A stretch of 64,000 nucleotides of DNA from Anaerococcus vaginalis ATCC 51170 (GTDB taxonomy: Bacteria; Bacillota; Clostridia; Tissierellales; Peptoniphilaceae). Location: positions 1,462,500 to 1,526,499 of the forward strand of contig NZ_GG700527.1 of assembly GCF_000163295.1 (NCBI RefSeq), given 5' to 3'. The notes beneath the pieces are model-generated. The model was not told where the DNA came from and made no database searches. It was given only the letters and a program-made list of their open reading frames with translations. Made by a program: the position numbers and the translations under genes. How positions within the stretch are numbered: the first letter of the stretch is position 1; each line of letters opens with the position of its first letter. Below, in pieces: positions 40,973-48,826 of the stretch.

Positions 40973-42144
40973 ATCTTATCCTGTTTTACTTTTAAATATA
41001 TATAAAGCTCATCGTTATTGCGGACACATTTGTGAATATAAGAATCAAACAAAATATTGGGCAAGCTAATAATTCTTTTCATATCATCCACTCTAATATT
41101 TATATCTGTCCCTTTTTTATAGACATCATAATCATGAATTTTTGAAATATTTATCCTCAATATATATCCATCATTGATTTTTTCATAACTATAATTTTCA
41201 CAAATAGGTTTTATATCTAAAATTGAACCTTTAAAAGATAATTCCTCTGCAAATTTTTCTATATCCTCTAGGTTTATTAAATCTTTTTTCATCAATTTTA
41301 TTTTATATACTGGCATATTATAAAAACAATCTTCAATCTCTTTTAAGTGCTTTGACTGTATTTCTATTCTCTTTCTTACAAAATCACTCTTATCGTCATC
41401 AAAAAGTCTATTAACAAAAAATCCATCTACATTATAATCAAAAAGATTTAGGTAAGATAAATCTCTTTTACTTTCTTCTAAAACCATCTTCTCAGCCAAT
41501 CCAACCAATCTAACCGTTGAAATCCTACTATCTTTTAAAATTTCCTCTAATTTTATAAGCCTTTTATAAATAATTTCAATTTCATCCAAAGATTGATTAT
41601 CTGGCAAGTTGATTTTATATTTGTATTTAGATACAGGCCTTAAAGTTCTAATTATTCCCTTACCTATTCCAAAAAATTTCTCCAAATACCACGAAAGCAT
41701 TTCTGGTATTTTTAGATAAGCAAATGTAGATGCTGATGCTGGACAGTCCACTATTATATTTTCAAAATCAAACTGTTCGTATATATCCAATATTTTAAGC
41801 AATGACAATATATTAGCAATAAATGGCATATCAACACTTGAATTATAAGATACTTTTGAAAAATCTATTTTTCTAAACCTATCTGCAAGACCAGCCTTTA
41901 TATCAGGAAATCTTTCCTCTAAAATTTTTGAGCTATCAATTTCAACAACAGACAAATTCTCACAGACTTTAGTAATCTCTCTGCCTATTTTTATTCCAAA
42001 AACATCTGATAAACTATGAGCTTGGTCTATACTGATTAAAATTGTATTTATATTTTTTTTTGCAGAAATAATAGCAGTAGCGCTTGATATAGTAGACTTG
42101 CCAACACCGCCTTTTCCTGTGTACATAAAAATTTTTTTATTCAT
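40969..42144 (-). CDS. ArsA/Get3-type ATPase, first of a tandem pair, degenerate signature
   Basis: The 391-residue protein has YTGKGGVGKST at residues 7-17 and ISIDQAHSLSDVFG near residue 38. The nucleotide-contact motif reads DCPASASTFAYL, further from the family DTAPTGHT than in its neighbour. The C-terminal half has a basic segment (FGIGKGIIRTLRP) and a small all-beta-looking tail. It lacks arsenite-ligand cysteines and a CxxC. Tandem ArsA paralogues may replace the two halves of classical ArsA. It follows lrgB by 23 bases. The client is unknown; chaperoning or energising the membrane or Fe-S partners of this operon is speculation. Confidence 0.8.
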   Translation of the reverse strand: MNKKIFMYTGKGGVGKSTISSATAIISAKKNINTILISIDQAHSLSDVFGIKIGREITKVCENLSVVEIDSSKILEERFPDIKAGLADRFRKIDFSKVSYNSSVDMPFIANILSLLKILDIYEQFDFENIIVDCPASASTFAYLKIPEMLSWYLEKFFGIGKGIIRTLRPVSKYKYKINLPDNQSLDEIEIIYKRLIKLEEILKDSRISTVRLVGLAEKMVLEESKRDLSYLNLFDYNVDGFFVNRLFDDDKSDFVRKRIEIQSKHLKEIEDCFYNMPVYKIKLMKKDLINLEDIEKFAEELSFKGSILDIKPICENYSYEKINDGYILRINISKIHDYDVYKKGTDINIRVDDMKRIISLPNILFDSYIHKCVRNNDELYIYLKVKQDKI

Positions 42145-42167
42145 TTAATTTCAAAATTCAAAAAAAT

Positions 42168-42911
42168 CTAACTTATAAAAAGCATTACAAAAAGTGGCAT
42201 CAAAATAACTGTACAAATACCAGCTATAGCAATAGATAATCCACTCATAGCTCCTTCAACTTCTCCCATTTCTATAGCTTTTGATGTTCCCATTGCGTGG
42301 CTTGCCGTACCGATACCAATACCAATAGCTACAGAATCTTTTACTCTCATGATTTTCATAACTGTAGGTGCAAATATAGCTCCAACAGTTCCTCTAAGTA
42401 TAACTGTTATTGCAGTAATTGCTGCATAAGTCTTAATGGTCACTTCATCCGCCCCAAATTTACCGATATATTCCTCAGTCAACGATTTTGCAATAGGAGT
42501 AGTTACTGATTGAGGCATCATTGACAAAGTCAAATTCTTATCAAATTTAAAAATATTTGATAGGAAATAAGCAGACAAAATAGCAACAATAGACCCTACT
42601 ATTACCCCTATTAAAATAGGAACAAGATTTGCCTTTAATCTATCTATATTTCTATACAAACTTACAACTAAAGCGACAGTAATTGGTGCTATCATAAATG
42701 ATATGTACTTTCCACCCTTATTAAAATTATCATAACTAATACCAGTAATTTTCAAAAAAGCTATACAAAATATTATAGCAAGCAATAACGGATTAAAAAA
42801 CGCTATTTTAGTTTTTTTACTAACCATCATTCCTATTCTAAACATAACTATGCTCAAAACAATTCCAAAAAAATCATTATCAGCTATATAAGTATTCAAA
42901 AATTCGCTCAT
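42168..42911 (-). CDS. lrgB: LrgB/PftB-type membrane carrier subunit
   Basis: The 247-residue protein has about seven to eight helices and the family segments PLLLAIIFCIAFL, MIAPITVALVVSLY and SMMPQSVTTPIAKSL, and ends GTASHAMGTSKAIEMGEVEGAMSGLS, the most conserved LrgB region. LrgAB was named as a holin-antiholin pair, but the Bacillus PftAB and streptococcal LrgAB proteins transport pyruvate. Sitting first in an operon for lactate oxidation, this pair most likely carries pyruvate, lactate or a related acid. The transport role is inferred. Confidence 0.88.
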   Translation of the reverse strand: MSEFLNTYIADNDFFGIVLSIVMFRIGMMVSKKTKIAFFNPLLLAIIFCIAFLKITGISYDNFNKGGKYISFMIAPITVALVVSLYRNIDRLKANLVPILIGVIVGSIVAILSAYFLSNIFKFDKNLTLSMMPQSVTTPIAKSLTEEYIGKFGADEVTIKTYAAITAITVILRGTVGAIFAPTVMKIMRVKDSVAIGIGIGTASHAMGTSKAIEMGEVEGAMSGLSIAIAGICTVILMPLFVMLFIS

Positions 42912-42912
42912 A

Positions 42913-43260
42913 TTACTTCCTCACTTTTTGTACTATTTCTACAATTTTAGCAGTTATTGCCATAGTTATTAAGCAAGATATAGTCATAACCACAAGTATT
43001 TGTATTGCATTATCTTTAATTACATCAAATTGCACCATAAGACCAACACCAAGAGGAGTAAAAGTAAAAGCTAGAATAGAAGTTAGAAAATCTGATGTTT
43101 CTCCAACATCCTCAACCTTTACAATCTTAAATAGCAAAGCAACAAACAAAAAAATCATACCAAAAACTGGTTCAGGTATTGGTAGCCCAGTTAATTTCTT
43201 AGCTACAAAGCCTAGTAGCAAGAAAAAAATCAAATAACAAAATTCTTTAACATATTTCAT
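42913..43260 (-). CDS. lrgA: LrgA/PftA-type small membrane subunit
   Basis: The 115-residue protein has four membrane helices with GLPIPEPVFGMIFLFVALL and FTPLGVGLMVQFDVIKDN, both typical of LrgA/CidA. It pairs with LrgB, encoded one base downstream. A GGAG site lies about 6 bases before the ATG. It is the first gene after the operon promoter, with an untranslated leader of roughly 185 bases. Confidence 0.88.
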   Translation of the reverse strand: MKYVKEFCYLIFFLLLGFVAKKLTGLPIPEPVFGMIFLFVALLFKIVKVEDVGETSDFLTSILAFTFTPLGVGLMVQFDVIKDNAIQILVVMTISCLITMAITAKIVEIVQKVRK

Positions 43261-43450
43261 AAAATCTCCTAAAAATACATTTTTCTTTTAAAAGCCCTAT
43301 AAACTCTAAGCACAAATATATAAACTAAATATATATTTTTTTACTACCAAATATCTTTTTAAACTCCCACTTCCTTCCATAAACAACAGCTAAAACTATT
43401 GTTTAATATAAAAAAATAGCTTATGTGTAATTTGTCGCAAAAATATTAAA

Positions 43451-43479
43451 ATTATAGGATCCATATAATTTCACCGCAA
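43451..43479 (-). promoter_or_regulatory. Promoter of the eleven-gene lrgA-to-fixX operon
   Basis: TTGCGG (43474-43479) and a perfect TATAAT (43451-43456) are 17 bases apart. A weaker alternative, TTGCGA with TATTTT, lies about 40 bases downstream. The spacer includes GGATCC within a near-palindrome (ATTATAGGATCCATATAAT). The leader has a possible hairpin (AAACAA/TTGTTT) but nothing I recognise as a riboswitch. Confidence 0.65.
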
Positions 43480-44038
43480 CAAAAATAAAATTAAAAAAAT
43501 CCAAACTCTTGATGTCGATTTCTTAGGTATTTAACCAATATTAAACTGTTTGGGTTTATAATAAATAATAATATAAATTAAGGACAAGAAAAATAATCAA
43601 ATAAAAATATACTTATCAAAATTAACAAACAAAACGTGTAAATGCTAACATTAATCAATAAAAAATTTAATATGTAATAGTAATGCTAAAATTATATTCA
43701 ATTATTTTCTATCCAGAAATATGTTTTTTTAAAGTATATCATAATTTTCTAAAAAAGAAAATGTTTTTTTAGCTTCAATACAGATTTGTTTTTTAAAATA
43801 ATTATAAAAAAATATAACAAGTAATTACAATATTTCTTATCAATAAAACAAGAAAATTATTAGCCAAATACAAACGCCAATTTGTTTCATTTAACATTGC
43901 ATAAACACTTTTGATATATTATTTCACAATTTAAAAATATTCCATTAATCATTTTAAATTTTTAATACAAAATATTGAGCATTAAAATTTAAAATTATAT
44001 CATAAATTCAAAACACTTTAAAAATTAATAAATTAATC
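43480..44038. other. Gene-free AT-rich spacer
   Basis: Together with the leader this forms an 847-base gap between the lrgA operon and the lipoprotein gene. It is extremely AT-rich with many homopolymer tracts. I found no convincing frame, tRNA, repeat or terminator in it. It could contain a small RNA or remote regulatory sites, but nothing specific supports that. Confidence 0.5.
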
Positions 44039-44082
44039 AAAAAAATACCCCCTTTGCAGATTTAATCTACAAAGAGAGTATT
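44039..44082 (-). terminator. Terminator of the cpsC-cpsD-lipoprotein unit
   Basis: AATACTCTCTTTG and TGCAAAGGGGGTATT pair on the minus strand with U-G wobbles and are followed by seven T. The C-A mismatches on the opposite strand show that it works leftward only. Confidence 0.85.
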
Positions 44083-44107
44083 TATAAATCTTAATTTAAA
44101 ACACTAT

Positions 44108-44560
44108 TTACTTCTCATTTTTCAAAGCATTTCTTCTAACATAACCAATATTTCCATTAAAAGAAATTTTAGACCATTTTTGTCCATCAACTTTTACGTT
44201 TTTGATTAAATTTACCTTTGAATTCTTTGGGATTTTTTCTATAATATTATCTTCATCTTCAAAAGGTTCTTTTCTAAAATCAGTTTTTGATGATATTACA
44301 AATTCTTTTCCTATTCCTAAATTGCTATCTTCTTTTTCTTTTATATCTTCAGTACTTGATAGCTCATTTGCACTTTTTTTAATCAATTTTGTTAATTTTT
44401 CAAGTTCTTCATCTTCATCATCTGAATAATCATAAGAAAAATCACTATCAAAAATTGTATCTACATCTACATTTTTACTTTGATAATTTTCTTTTTCTTC
44501 TTTACATGAACTCAAACTAATTAGAAGAACAAGAAGACATATAATTTTTTTGATTTTCAT
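44108..44560 (-). CDS. Lipoprotein with a C-terminal SH3-like domain
   Basis: The 150-residue protein starts MKIKKIICLLVLLISLSSC, a lipoprotein signal with lipobox LSSC and the lipidated Cys at residue 19. A very acidic, Asp/Glu-rich region follows (DYSDDEDEELE), then a C-terminal bacterial SH3-like domain (about 85-145: TDFRKEPFEDEDNIIEKIPKNS, KWSKISFNGNIGYV) of the kind that binds cell wall. The ATG at 44560 has GGAGG five bases before it; the upstream TTG extension overlaps that site. It ends the cpsC-cpsD unit, so a role at the cell surface in capsule attachment or sensing is plausible but unproven. Confidence 0.82.
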   Translation of the reverse strand: MKIKKIICLLVLLISLSSCKEEKENYQSKNVDVDTIFDSDFSYDYSDDEDEELEKLTKLIKKSANELSSTEDIKEKEDSNLGIGKEFVISSKTDFRKEPFEDEDNIIEKIPKNSKVNLIKNVKVDGQKWSKISFNGNIGYVRRNALKNEK

Positions 44561-44605
44561 CTTTTCCTCCAAAGTTTCTAATAGCTATTTTTCTATAAAT
44601 AAAAA

Positions 44606-45268
44606 CTATTTATTAAGATAGCTCTTATATAGATTTTTATCTACCTGCGCATGGGTCATCAATAAACCTATTATATTTGCATCAACTTCTTGTAAATTTT
44701 TAATTGCCTTGTCAAGGTCTTCTTTTTTTGTATCATTGTATTTTACTGCCACAATAATACCATCACAATAAGTTGAAATTATTGAGCCATCTGCCAATAA
44801 ATCAACTGGAGGTACATTTATAAATATATAATCAAATTCTTTTGATAAATTTTCTATCAATACTTTTATTTTTTTTGAATCTAGTATTTGAGTTGGATTT
44901 GTTGGTCTTTGACCTGCCAATAAAATAAATAAATTTTCTTCTGTTTTATCTTTTAACAATAATTTTTCAACATCAATTTCATCATTAAAATAATCTGTTA
45001 GCCCAAAATTTTTATCAGCTTTTATAATATTTCCTAATTTTGGCATTCTCAAATCAAAATCTAAAATAGCAACTTTTAGACAATCTTTGGCAAAAGTTTT
45101 AGCAAGATCATATAAAATTTCAATATTTTCCTCATTTGGATTTGAAGACGTCATGCCAATAACCTTACATTTGCTATAATTCTTGTTATATTTTATAGCA
45201 GTTTTTATAGAATATATAGACTCATCATATAAAGATGAATTATTTAAATATCCATTATTTTCTATCAT
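44606..45268 (-). CDS. CpsD/BY-kinase-like protein with a destroyed Walker A
   Basis: The 220-residue protein aligns with capsular tyrosine kinases (CpsD/CapB). The Walker A' ILDFDLRMP (D70, D72), NFGLTDYF and LLAGQRPTNPTQILDS are well kept. The Walker A, which should read near SxxPGEGKST, is SSNPNEENIE, without the lysine, both glycines or the hydroxyl residue. The Walker B Asp is also replaced (FINVPP for IDTPP). The Tyr-rich tail is reduced to two tyrosines (LYKSY). ATP-dependent kinase activity is therefore unlikely. It probably acts as a structural or regulatory partner of CpsC, encoded one base upstream. Confidence 0.85.
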   Translation of the reverse strand: MIENNGYLNNSSLYDESIYSIKTAIKYNKNYSKCKVIGMTSSNPNEENIEILYDLAKTFAKDCLKVAILDFDLRMPKLGNIIKADKNFGLTDYFNDEIDVEKLLLKDKTEENLFILLAGQRPTNPTQILDSKKIKVLIENLSKEFDYIFINVPPVDLLADGSIISTYCDGIIVAVKYNDTKKEDLDKAIKNLQEVDANIIGLLMTHAQVDKNLYKSYLNK

Positions 45269-45269
45269 A

Positions 45270-45908
45270 TTATTCTCCTTTTGCCTTATCTGGAATTATT
45301 CCTATCAAAGGAATATCATAATATTCTTTAATTTCATCAGCACTTTTGATTCTTGTATTAGTTAGTTCTTTTACTAATAATATTAAAGTTCCTATTAGAA
45401 ATCCTAACACAAATCCTATTGCACCATTTTTCTTTGAATTTTGATTTATATTCTTTTTAGGCAGTCTAGCTTTATCTACGATTATAACTCTGTTTTTATT
45501 AAGTTTTCCTATCGCACTTTTTAGTTCTATAGCTGTTTGGTTTGCAATATCCGTAGCTCTTTTTGGTATAGTATCTTTAACCACTATGTTAATCATTCTA
45601 GTGTTAGATATCGGCTCAACTGTAACTTTATTAGTAAATTCCTCGTAAGACATCTCTAACCCTAATTTATTTTTTACTTTTGATACCAATAAATTAGATT
45701 TTGAAAGATTTGCATAAGTAGCATTAATACTATCATTCGATGATTTTTCTGTCATTATAATCGTTGATGTTTCATAAGTAGGAACTGCTGAAACTTTACT
45801 TATTGTGAAAAATCCTGCTCCTAACACTATGGCTACAGATAAAATTATATGTATATTACATATAAAAGTTTTCAAAACTCTTATTATGTCTAACTCATTA
45901 TCATTCAT
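45270..45908 (-). CDS. CpsC/Wzz-type polysaccharide co-polymerase
   Basis: The 212-residue protein has two membrane helices (about 17-37 and 165-185) around an extracellular domain, with the Pro-containing segment before the second helix (KARLPKKNINQN). The cytoplasmic tail ends ADEIKEYYDIPLIGIIPD. This is the CpsC/CapA architecture that sets chain length and activates the cognate CpsD-type kinase. Here the partner appears to be catalytically dead, so the pair may work without phosphorylation. It is the first gene of its unit. Confidence 0.9.
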   Translation of the reverse strand: MNDNELDIIRVLKTFICNIHIILSVAIVLGAGFFTISKVSAVPTYETSTIIMTEKSSNDSINATYANLSKSNLLVSKVKNKLGLEMSYEEFTNKVTVEPISNTRMINIVVKDTIPKRATDIANQTAIELKSAIGKLNKNRVIIVDKARLPKKNINQNSKKNGAIGFVLGFLIGTLILLVKELTNTRIKSADEIKEYYDIPLIGIIPDKAKGE

Positions 45909-46058
45909 CCAATTTCTCCTTTTAATCTAAAATATAATAATTTCAAGAATTTTAAATTCTAGCTATCTTATAGTTTATAATAATTTTAACTTAATATCAA
46001 TACTTCCAGATTATTATATACTTAAATATAGAAACCAAATAAATTAACCCATAAATAT

Positions 46059-46151
46059 TTGTTATTTAAAATTGCTTATAATCTTGTTTTCTATAAATTT
46101 ATTTTATGATTGTTATTTATAATTGACTTATTCCCACGCTTTTGTTATTAT
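46059..46151 (+). promoter_or_regulatory. Promoter and 16-bp direct repeats before the HTH-dehydrogenase gene
   Basis: A promoter TTGACT (46123-46128)-17-TATTAT (46146-46151) precedes the gene. TTGTTATTTAWAATTG occurs at 46059-46074 and 46110-46125 with one mismatch. The copies are 51 bases apart, about five helical turns, and the second overlaps the -35. This arrangement fits a repressor binding two sites. The fused XRE domain of the downstream enzyme is the nearest candidate protein. The gap also holds the divergent cpsC promoter. Confidence 0.5.
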
Positions 46152-46186
46152 TAATTAAAAGTTATAATAATGATTTGGAGAAAAAA

Positions 46187-47659
46187 ATGAAAAAACTATC
46201 AATAGAGAAATTGTCAAAAACCGTTTCTGATAAAAGAAAAGAAAAAAATTTAACACAAAAAAAATTAGAAGAAATAACTGGTATAAACAGGACTATGATT
46301 AGCAAATTAGAATCTCAAAACTATATTCCATCAATAGAACAGCTTGAGTCTTTATCAGATACTTTAGAATTTGAAATTACAGATTTATTTCAAGATGATA
46401 AAAACAAAGTAAACAAAAAAATTTCTAATAAAAAATACAATATAGCTGTTGCCGGCACGGGATATGTTGGTCTTTCTATTGCAACTTTGTTGTCTCAACA
46501 CAACCATGTTACTGCTGTTGATATTATTAAAGAGAAAGTTGATTTAATTAATGAGAGGAAATCTCCTATCCAAGATGAATATATTGAAAAATATCTTGAG
46601 GAAAAAGACCTTGATTTGACTGCTACTCTTGATGGTGAGGCTGCTTATAGGAATGCTGATTTTGTTGTTATTGCTGCTCCTACTAATTATGATTCTAAGA
46701 AGAACTTTTTTGATTGTTCTGCTGTTGAATCTGTTATCGAATTGGTTTTGAAGGTTAATCCTTCAGCTACTATGATTATAAAATCAACTATTCCTGTAGG
46801 ATACACTAAATCTGTTAGGGAAAAATATAATACTAAAAATATAATTTTTAGTCCGGAATTTTTAAGAGAATCCAAAGCCTTATATGATAATCTTTATCCT
46901 TCAAGGATCATAGTTTCTTGTGATGATGAAAGTCGTGAAAAGGCTGAAATTTTTGCTCATCTTTTACAAGAGGGTGCAATTAAGGAAGATATTGATACTT
47001 TGTTTATGGGCTTTACTGAGGCTGAGGCTGTAAAACTTTTCGCTAATACTTATCTTGCTCTTAGGGTTTCTTATTTTAATGAGCTTGATACTTATGCTGA
47101 AAGCAAAGATTTAAATACCGAAGAAATTATTAATGGTGTTTGTCTTGATCCAAGAATTGGTTCTCATTACAACAACCCTTCTTTTGGTTATGGTGGCTAC
47201 TGTCTTCCAAAAGATACCAAACAATTATTAGCAAATTTTGATAAGGTTCCTCAAAATATGATTTCTGCTATTGTTGATTCTAATAGGACTAGAAAAGATT
47301 TTATTGCTGATCAAGTTTTGGGAAAAGCTGGTGCCTATGTTTCAAATAGCAAATGGGATCCAGAAAAAGAAAGTGAAAAAGTTATTGGTGTATATAGACT
47401 TACTATGAAATCAAATTCTGATAATTTCCGCCAATCATCGATCCAAGGTGTTATGAAAAGAATTAAGGCAAAGGGAGCAAAGGTAGTTATATATGAACCA
47501 ACTCTTAAAAACGGAGAAACTTTTTACGGTTCAGAAGTAGTAAATAACTTAAAGAAATTTAAAAAAATGAGTCAAGCAATTATTGCAAACAGATATGATT
47601 CTTGTCTTGATGATGTAATTGATAAAGTTTATACTAGAGATATTTTTAAAAGAGATTAA
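46187..47659 (+). CDS. XRE DNA-binding domain fused to a UDP-sugar 6-dehydrogenase
   Basis: The 490-residue protein has two parts. Residues 8-68 form an XRE helix-turn-helix ([22 protein letters not shown], then [22 protein letters not shown]-like helices). After a short Lys-rich linker, residues 84-490 are a complete nucleotide-sugar dehydrogenase: GTGYVG (90-95), KSTIPVGYT (199-207), the catalytic lysine in [12 protein letters not shown] (K283), and the catalytic cysteine C339 in GGYCLPKD. It should oxidise UDP-glucose (or UDP-HexNAc) to the uronic acid. The next gene, a UDP-glucuronate epimerase, favours UDP-glucose. GGAG lies 6-7 bases before the ATG. Whether the XRE part binds DNA is untested. 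Confidence 0.9.
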   Translation: MKKLSIEKLSKTVSDKRKEKNLTQKKLEEITGINRTMISKLESQNYIPSIEQLESLSDTLEFEITDLFQDDKNKVNKKISNKKYNIAVAGTGYVGLSIATLLSQHNHVTAVDIIKEKVDLINERKSPIQDEYIEKYLEEKDLDLTATLDGEAAYRNADFVVIAAPTNYDSKKNFFDCSAVESVIELVLKVNPSATMIIKSTIPVGYTKSVREKYNTKNIIFSPEFLRESKALYDNLYPSRIIVSCDDESREKAEIFAHLLQEGAIKEDIDTLFMGFTEAEAVKLFANTYLALRVSYFNELDTYAESKDLNTEEIINGVCLDPRIGSHYNNPSFGYGGYCLPKDTKQLLANFDKVPQNMISAIVDSNRTRKDFIADQVLGKAGAYVSNSKWDPEKESEKVIGVYRLTMKSNSDNFRQSSIQGVMKRIKAKGAKVVIYEPTLKNGETFYGSEVVNNLKKFKKMSQAIIANRYDSCLDDVIDKVYTRDIFKRD

Positions 47660-47668
47660 GGTAAAAAA

Positions 47669-48754
47669 ATGAATAATATAGATTTAAAAAATAAAACAGT
47701 TTTTGTTACAGGTTCTGCAGGTTTTATCGGATCAAACCTTGTACTTGAATTATTAAAAACTCAATCACCAATAAATATTATTGGGATTGATAATATGAAT
47801 GATTATTATGATGTGAATATTAAAAAATGGAGACTTGAAGAAATTGAAAAATGTCTAAAAGAAAATCCAAATTCTTCTTACAAATTTTATCAAGAAGATA
47901 TTTCAAATAAAGAGATTATTGATAAAATATTTGAAGAGCACAAACCAGATGTAGTTGTAAATTTGGGTGCTCAAGCTGGAGTAAGATATTCAATTTCAAA
48001 TCCAGATGCTTACATTTCTTCAAATATGATTGGATTTTATAATATTTTGGAAGCTTGTCGTCATTCTTATGACAATGGTTCAAAAGGAGTTGAACATCTT
48101 GTCTATGCTTCTTCATCATCAGTTTATGGTTCAAACAAAAAAGTTCCATATAGCACTGATGATAAGGTAGACAATCCTGTATCCTTATATGCTGCAACAA
48201 AAAAATCTAATGAACTTATGGCTCATGCCTATAGTAAACTATATAATATCCCATCAACTGGCTTAAGATTTTTTACAGTTTATGGACCAGCAGGAAGACC
48301 TGATATGGCATATTTTGGTTTTACAAACAAACTTTTAAATGACCAAACAATAGAAATATTTAATTACGGAAATTGTAAAAGAGACTTTACCTATATTGAT
48401 GACATTGTTGAAGGTGTAAAAAGAGTAATACAAAAAGCACCAGAAAGAAAAAACGGGGAAGATGGACTGCCAATTCCACCATACAAAGTTTACAATATTG
48501 GAAACAACAACCCAGAAAATTTATTAGATTTTGTAACAATACTCCAAGAAGAATTAATAAGGGCAAAAGTATTACCAGAAGATTACGATTTCGAATCCCA
48601 TAAAAAATTAGTCCCAATGCAAGCAGGAGATGTCCCAATAACCTACGCCGACACCAAACCATTAGAAAAAGATTTTGGCTTCAAACCAGACACTAGCCTA
48701 AGAGATGGTATCAGAAAATTTGCTGAATGGTATAAAGAATTTTATAAGATATAA
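47669..48754 (+). CDS. UDP-glucuronate 4-epimerase-like SDR
   Basis: The 361-residue extended SDR has VTGSAGFIGSNLVLELL (NAD-binding), GAQAGVRYSISNPDAYISSN, and YAATKKSNE with the catalytic Tyr-Lys pair. GLRFFTVYGPAGRPDMAYF is the signature of UDP-glucuronate epimerases (CapI/GlaE type). It would convert UDP-glucuronate to UDP-galacturonate. It lies 9 bases after the HTH-dehydrogenase gene, which supplies its substrate, and the two form a rightward operon. Confidence 0.9.
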   Translation: MNNIDLKNKTVFVTGSAGFIGSNLVLELLKTQSPINIIGIDNMNDYYDVNIKKWRLEEIEKCLKENPNSSYKFYQEDISNKEIIDKIFEEHKPDVVVNLGAQAGVRYSISNPDAYISSNMIGFYNILEACRHSYDNGSKGVEHLVYASSSSVYGSNKKVPYSTDDKVDNPVSLYAATKKSNELMAHAYSKLYNIPSTGLRFFTVYGPAGRPDMAYFGFTNKLLNDQTIEIFNYGNCKRDFTYIDDIVEGVKRVIQKAPERKNGEDGLPIPPYKVYNIGNNNPENLLDFVTILQEELIRAKVLPEDYDFESHKKLVPMQAGDVPITYADTKPLEKDFGFKPDTSLRDGIRKFAEWYKEFYKI

Positions 48755-48763
48755 ATTTCTTTG

Positions 48764-48814
48764 AAAAAAAGCTAATTATATAGTAATTTAAATTATTATA
48801 TAATTAGCTTTTTT
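48764..48814. terminator. Bidirectional terminator between the convergent capsule operons
   Basis: AAGCTAATTATATA and TATAATTAGCTT form a long AT-rich stem, with A7 on the left and T6 on the right. It can stop both the rightward epimerase transcript and the leftward acetyltransferase transcript. Confidence 0.85.
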
Positions 48815-48826
48815 ATTTTTTGAAAT

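Noticed and set aside
39809-42144. Arsenic resistance operon suggested by two ArsA-like proteins
   Set aside because: No arsB, arsC, arsD or arsR gene is present, and the arsenite-binding cysteines are missing in both proteins.
42168-43260. LrgAB as a holin-antiholin control of autolysis
   Set aside because: No lytSR regulator or murein hydrolase is nearby, and the co-transcribed genes concern lactate and quinone chemistry.
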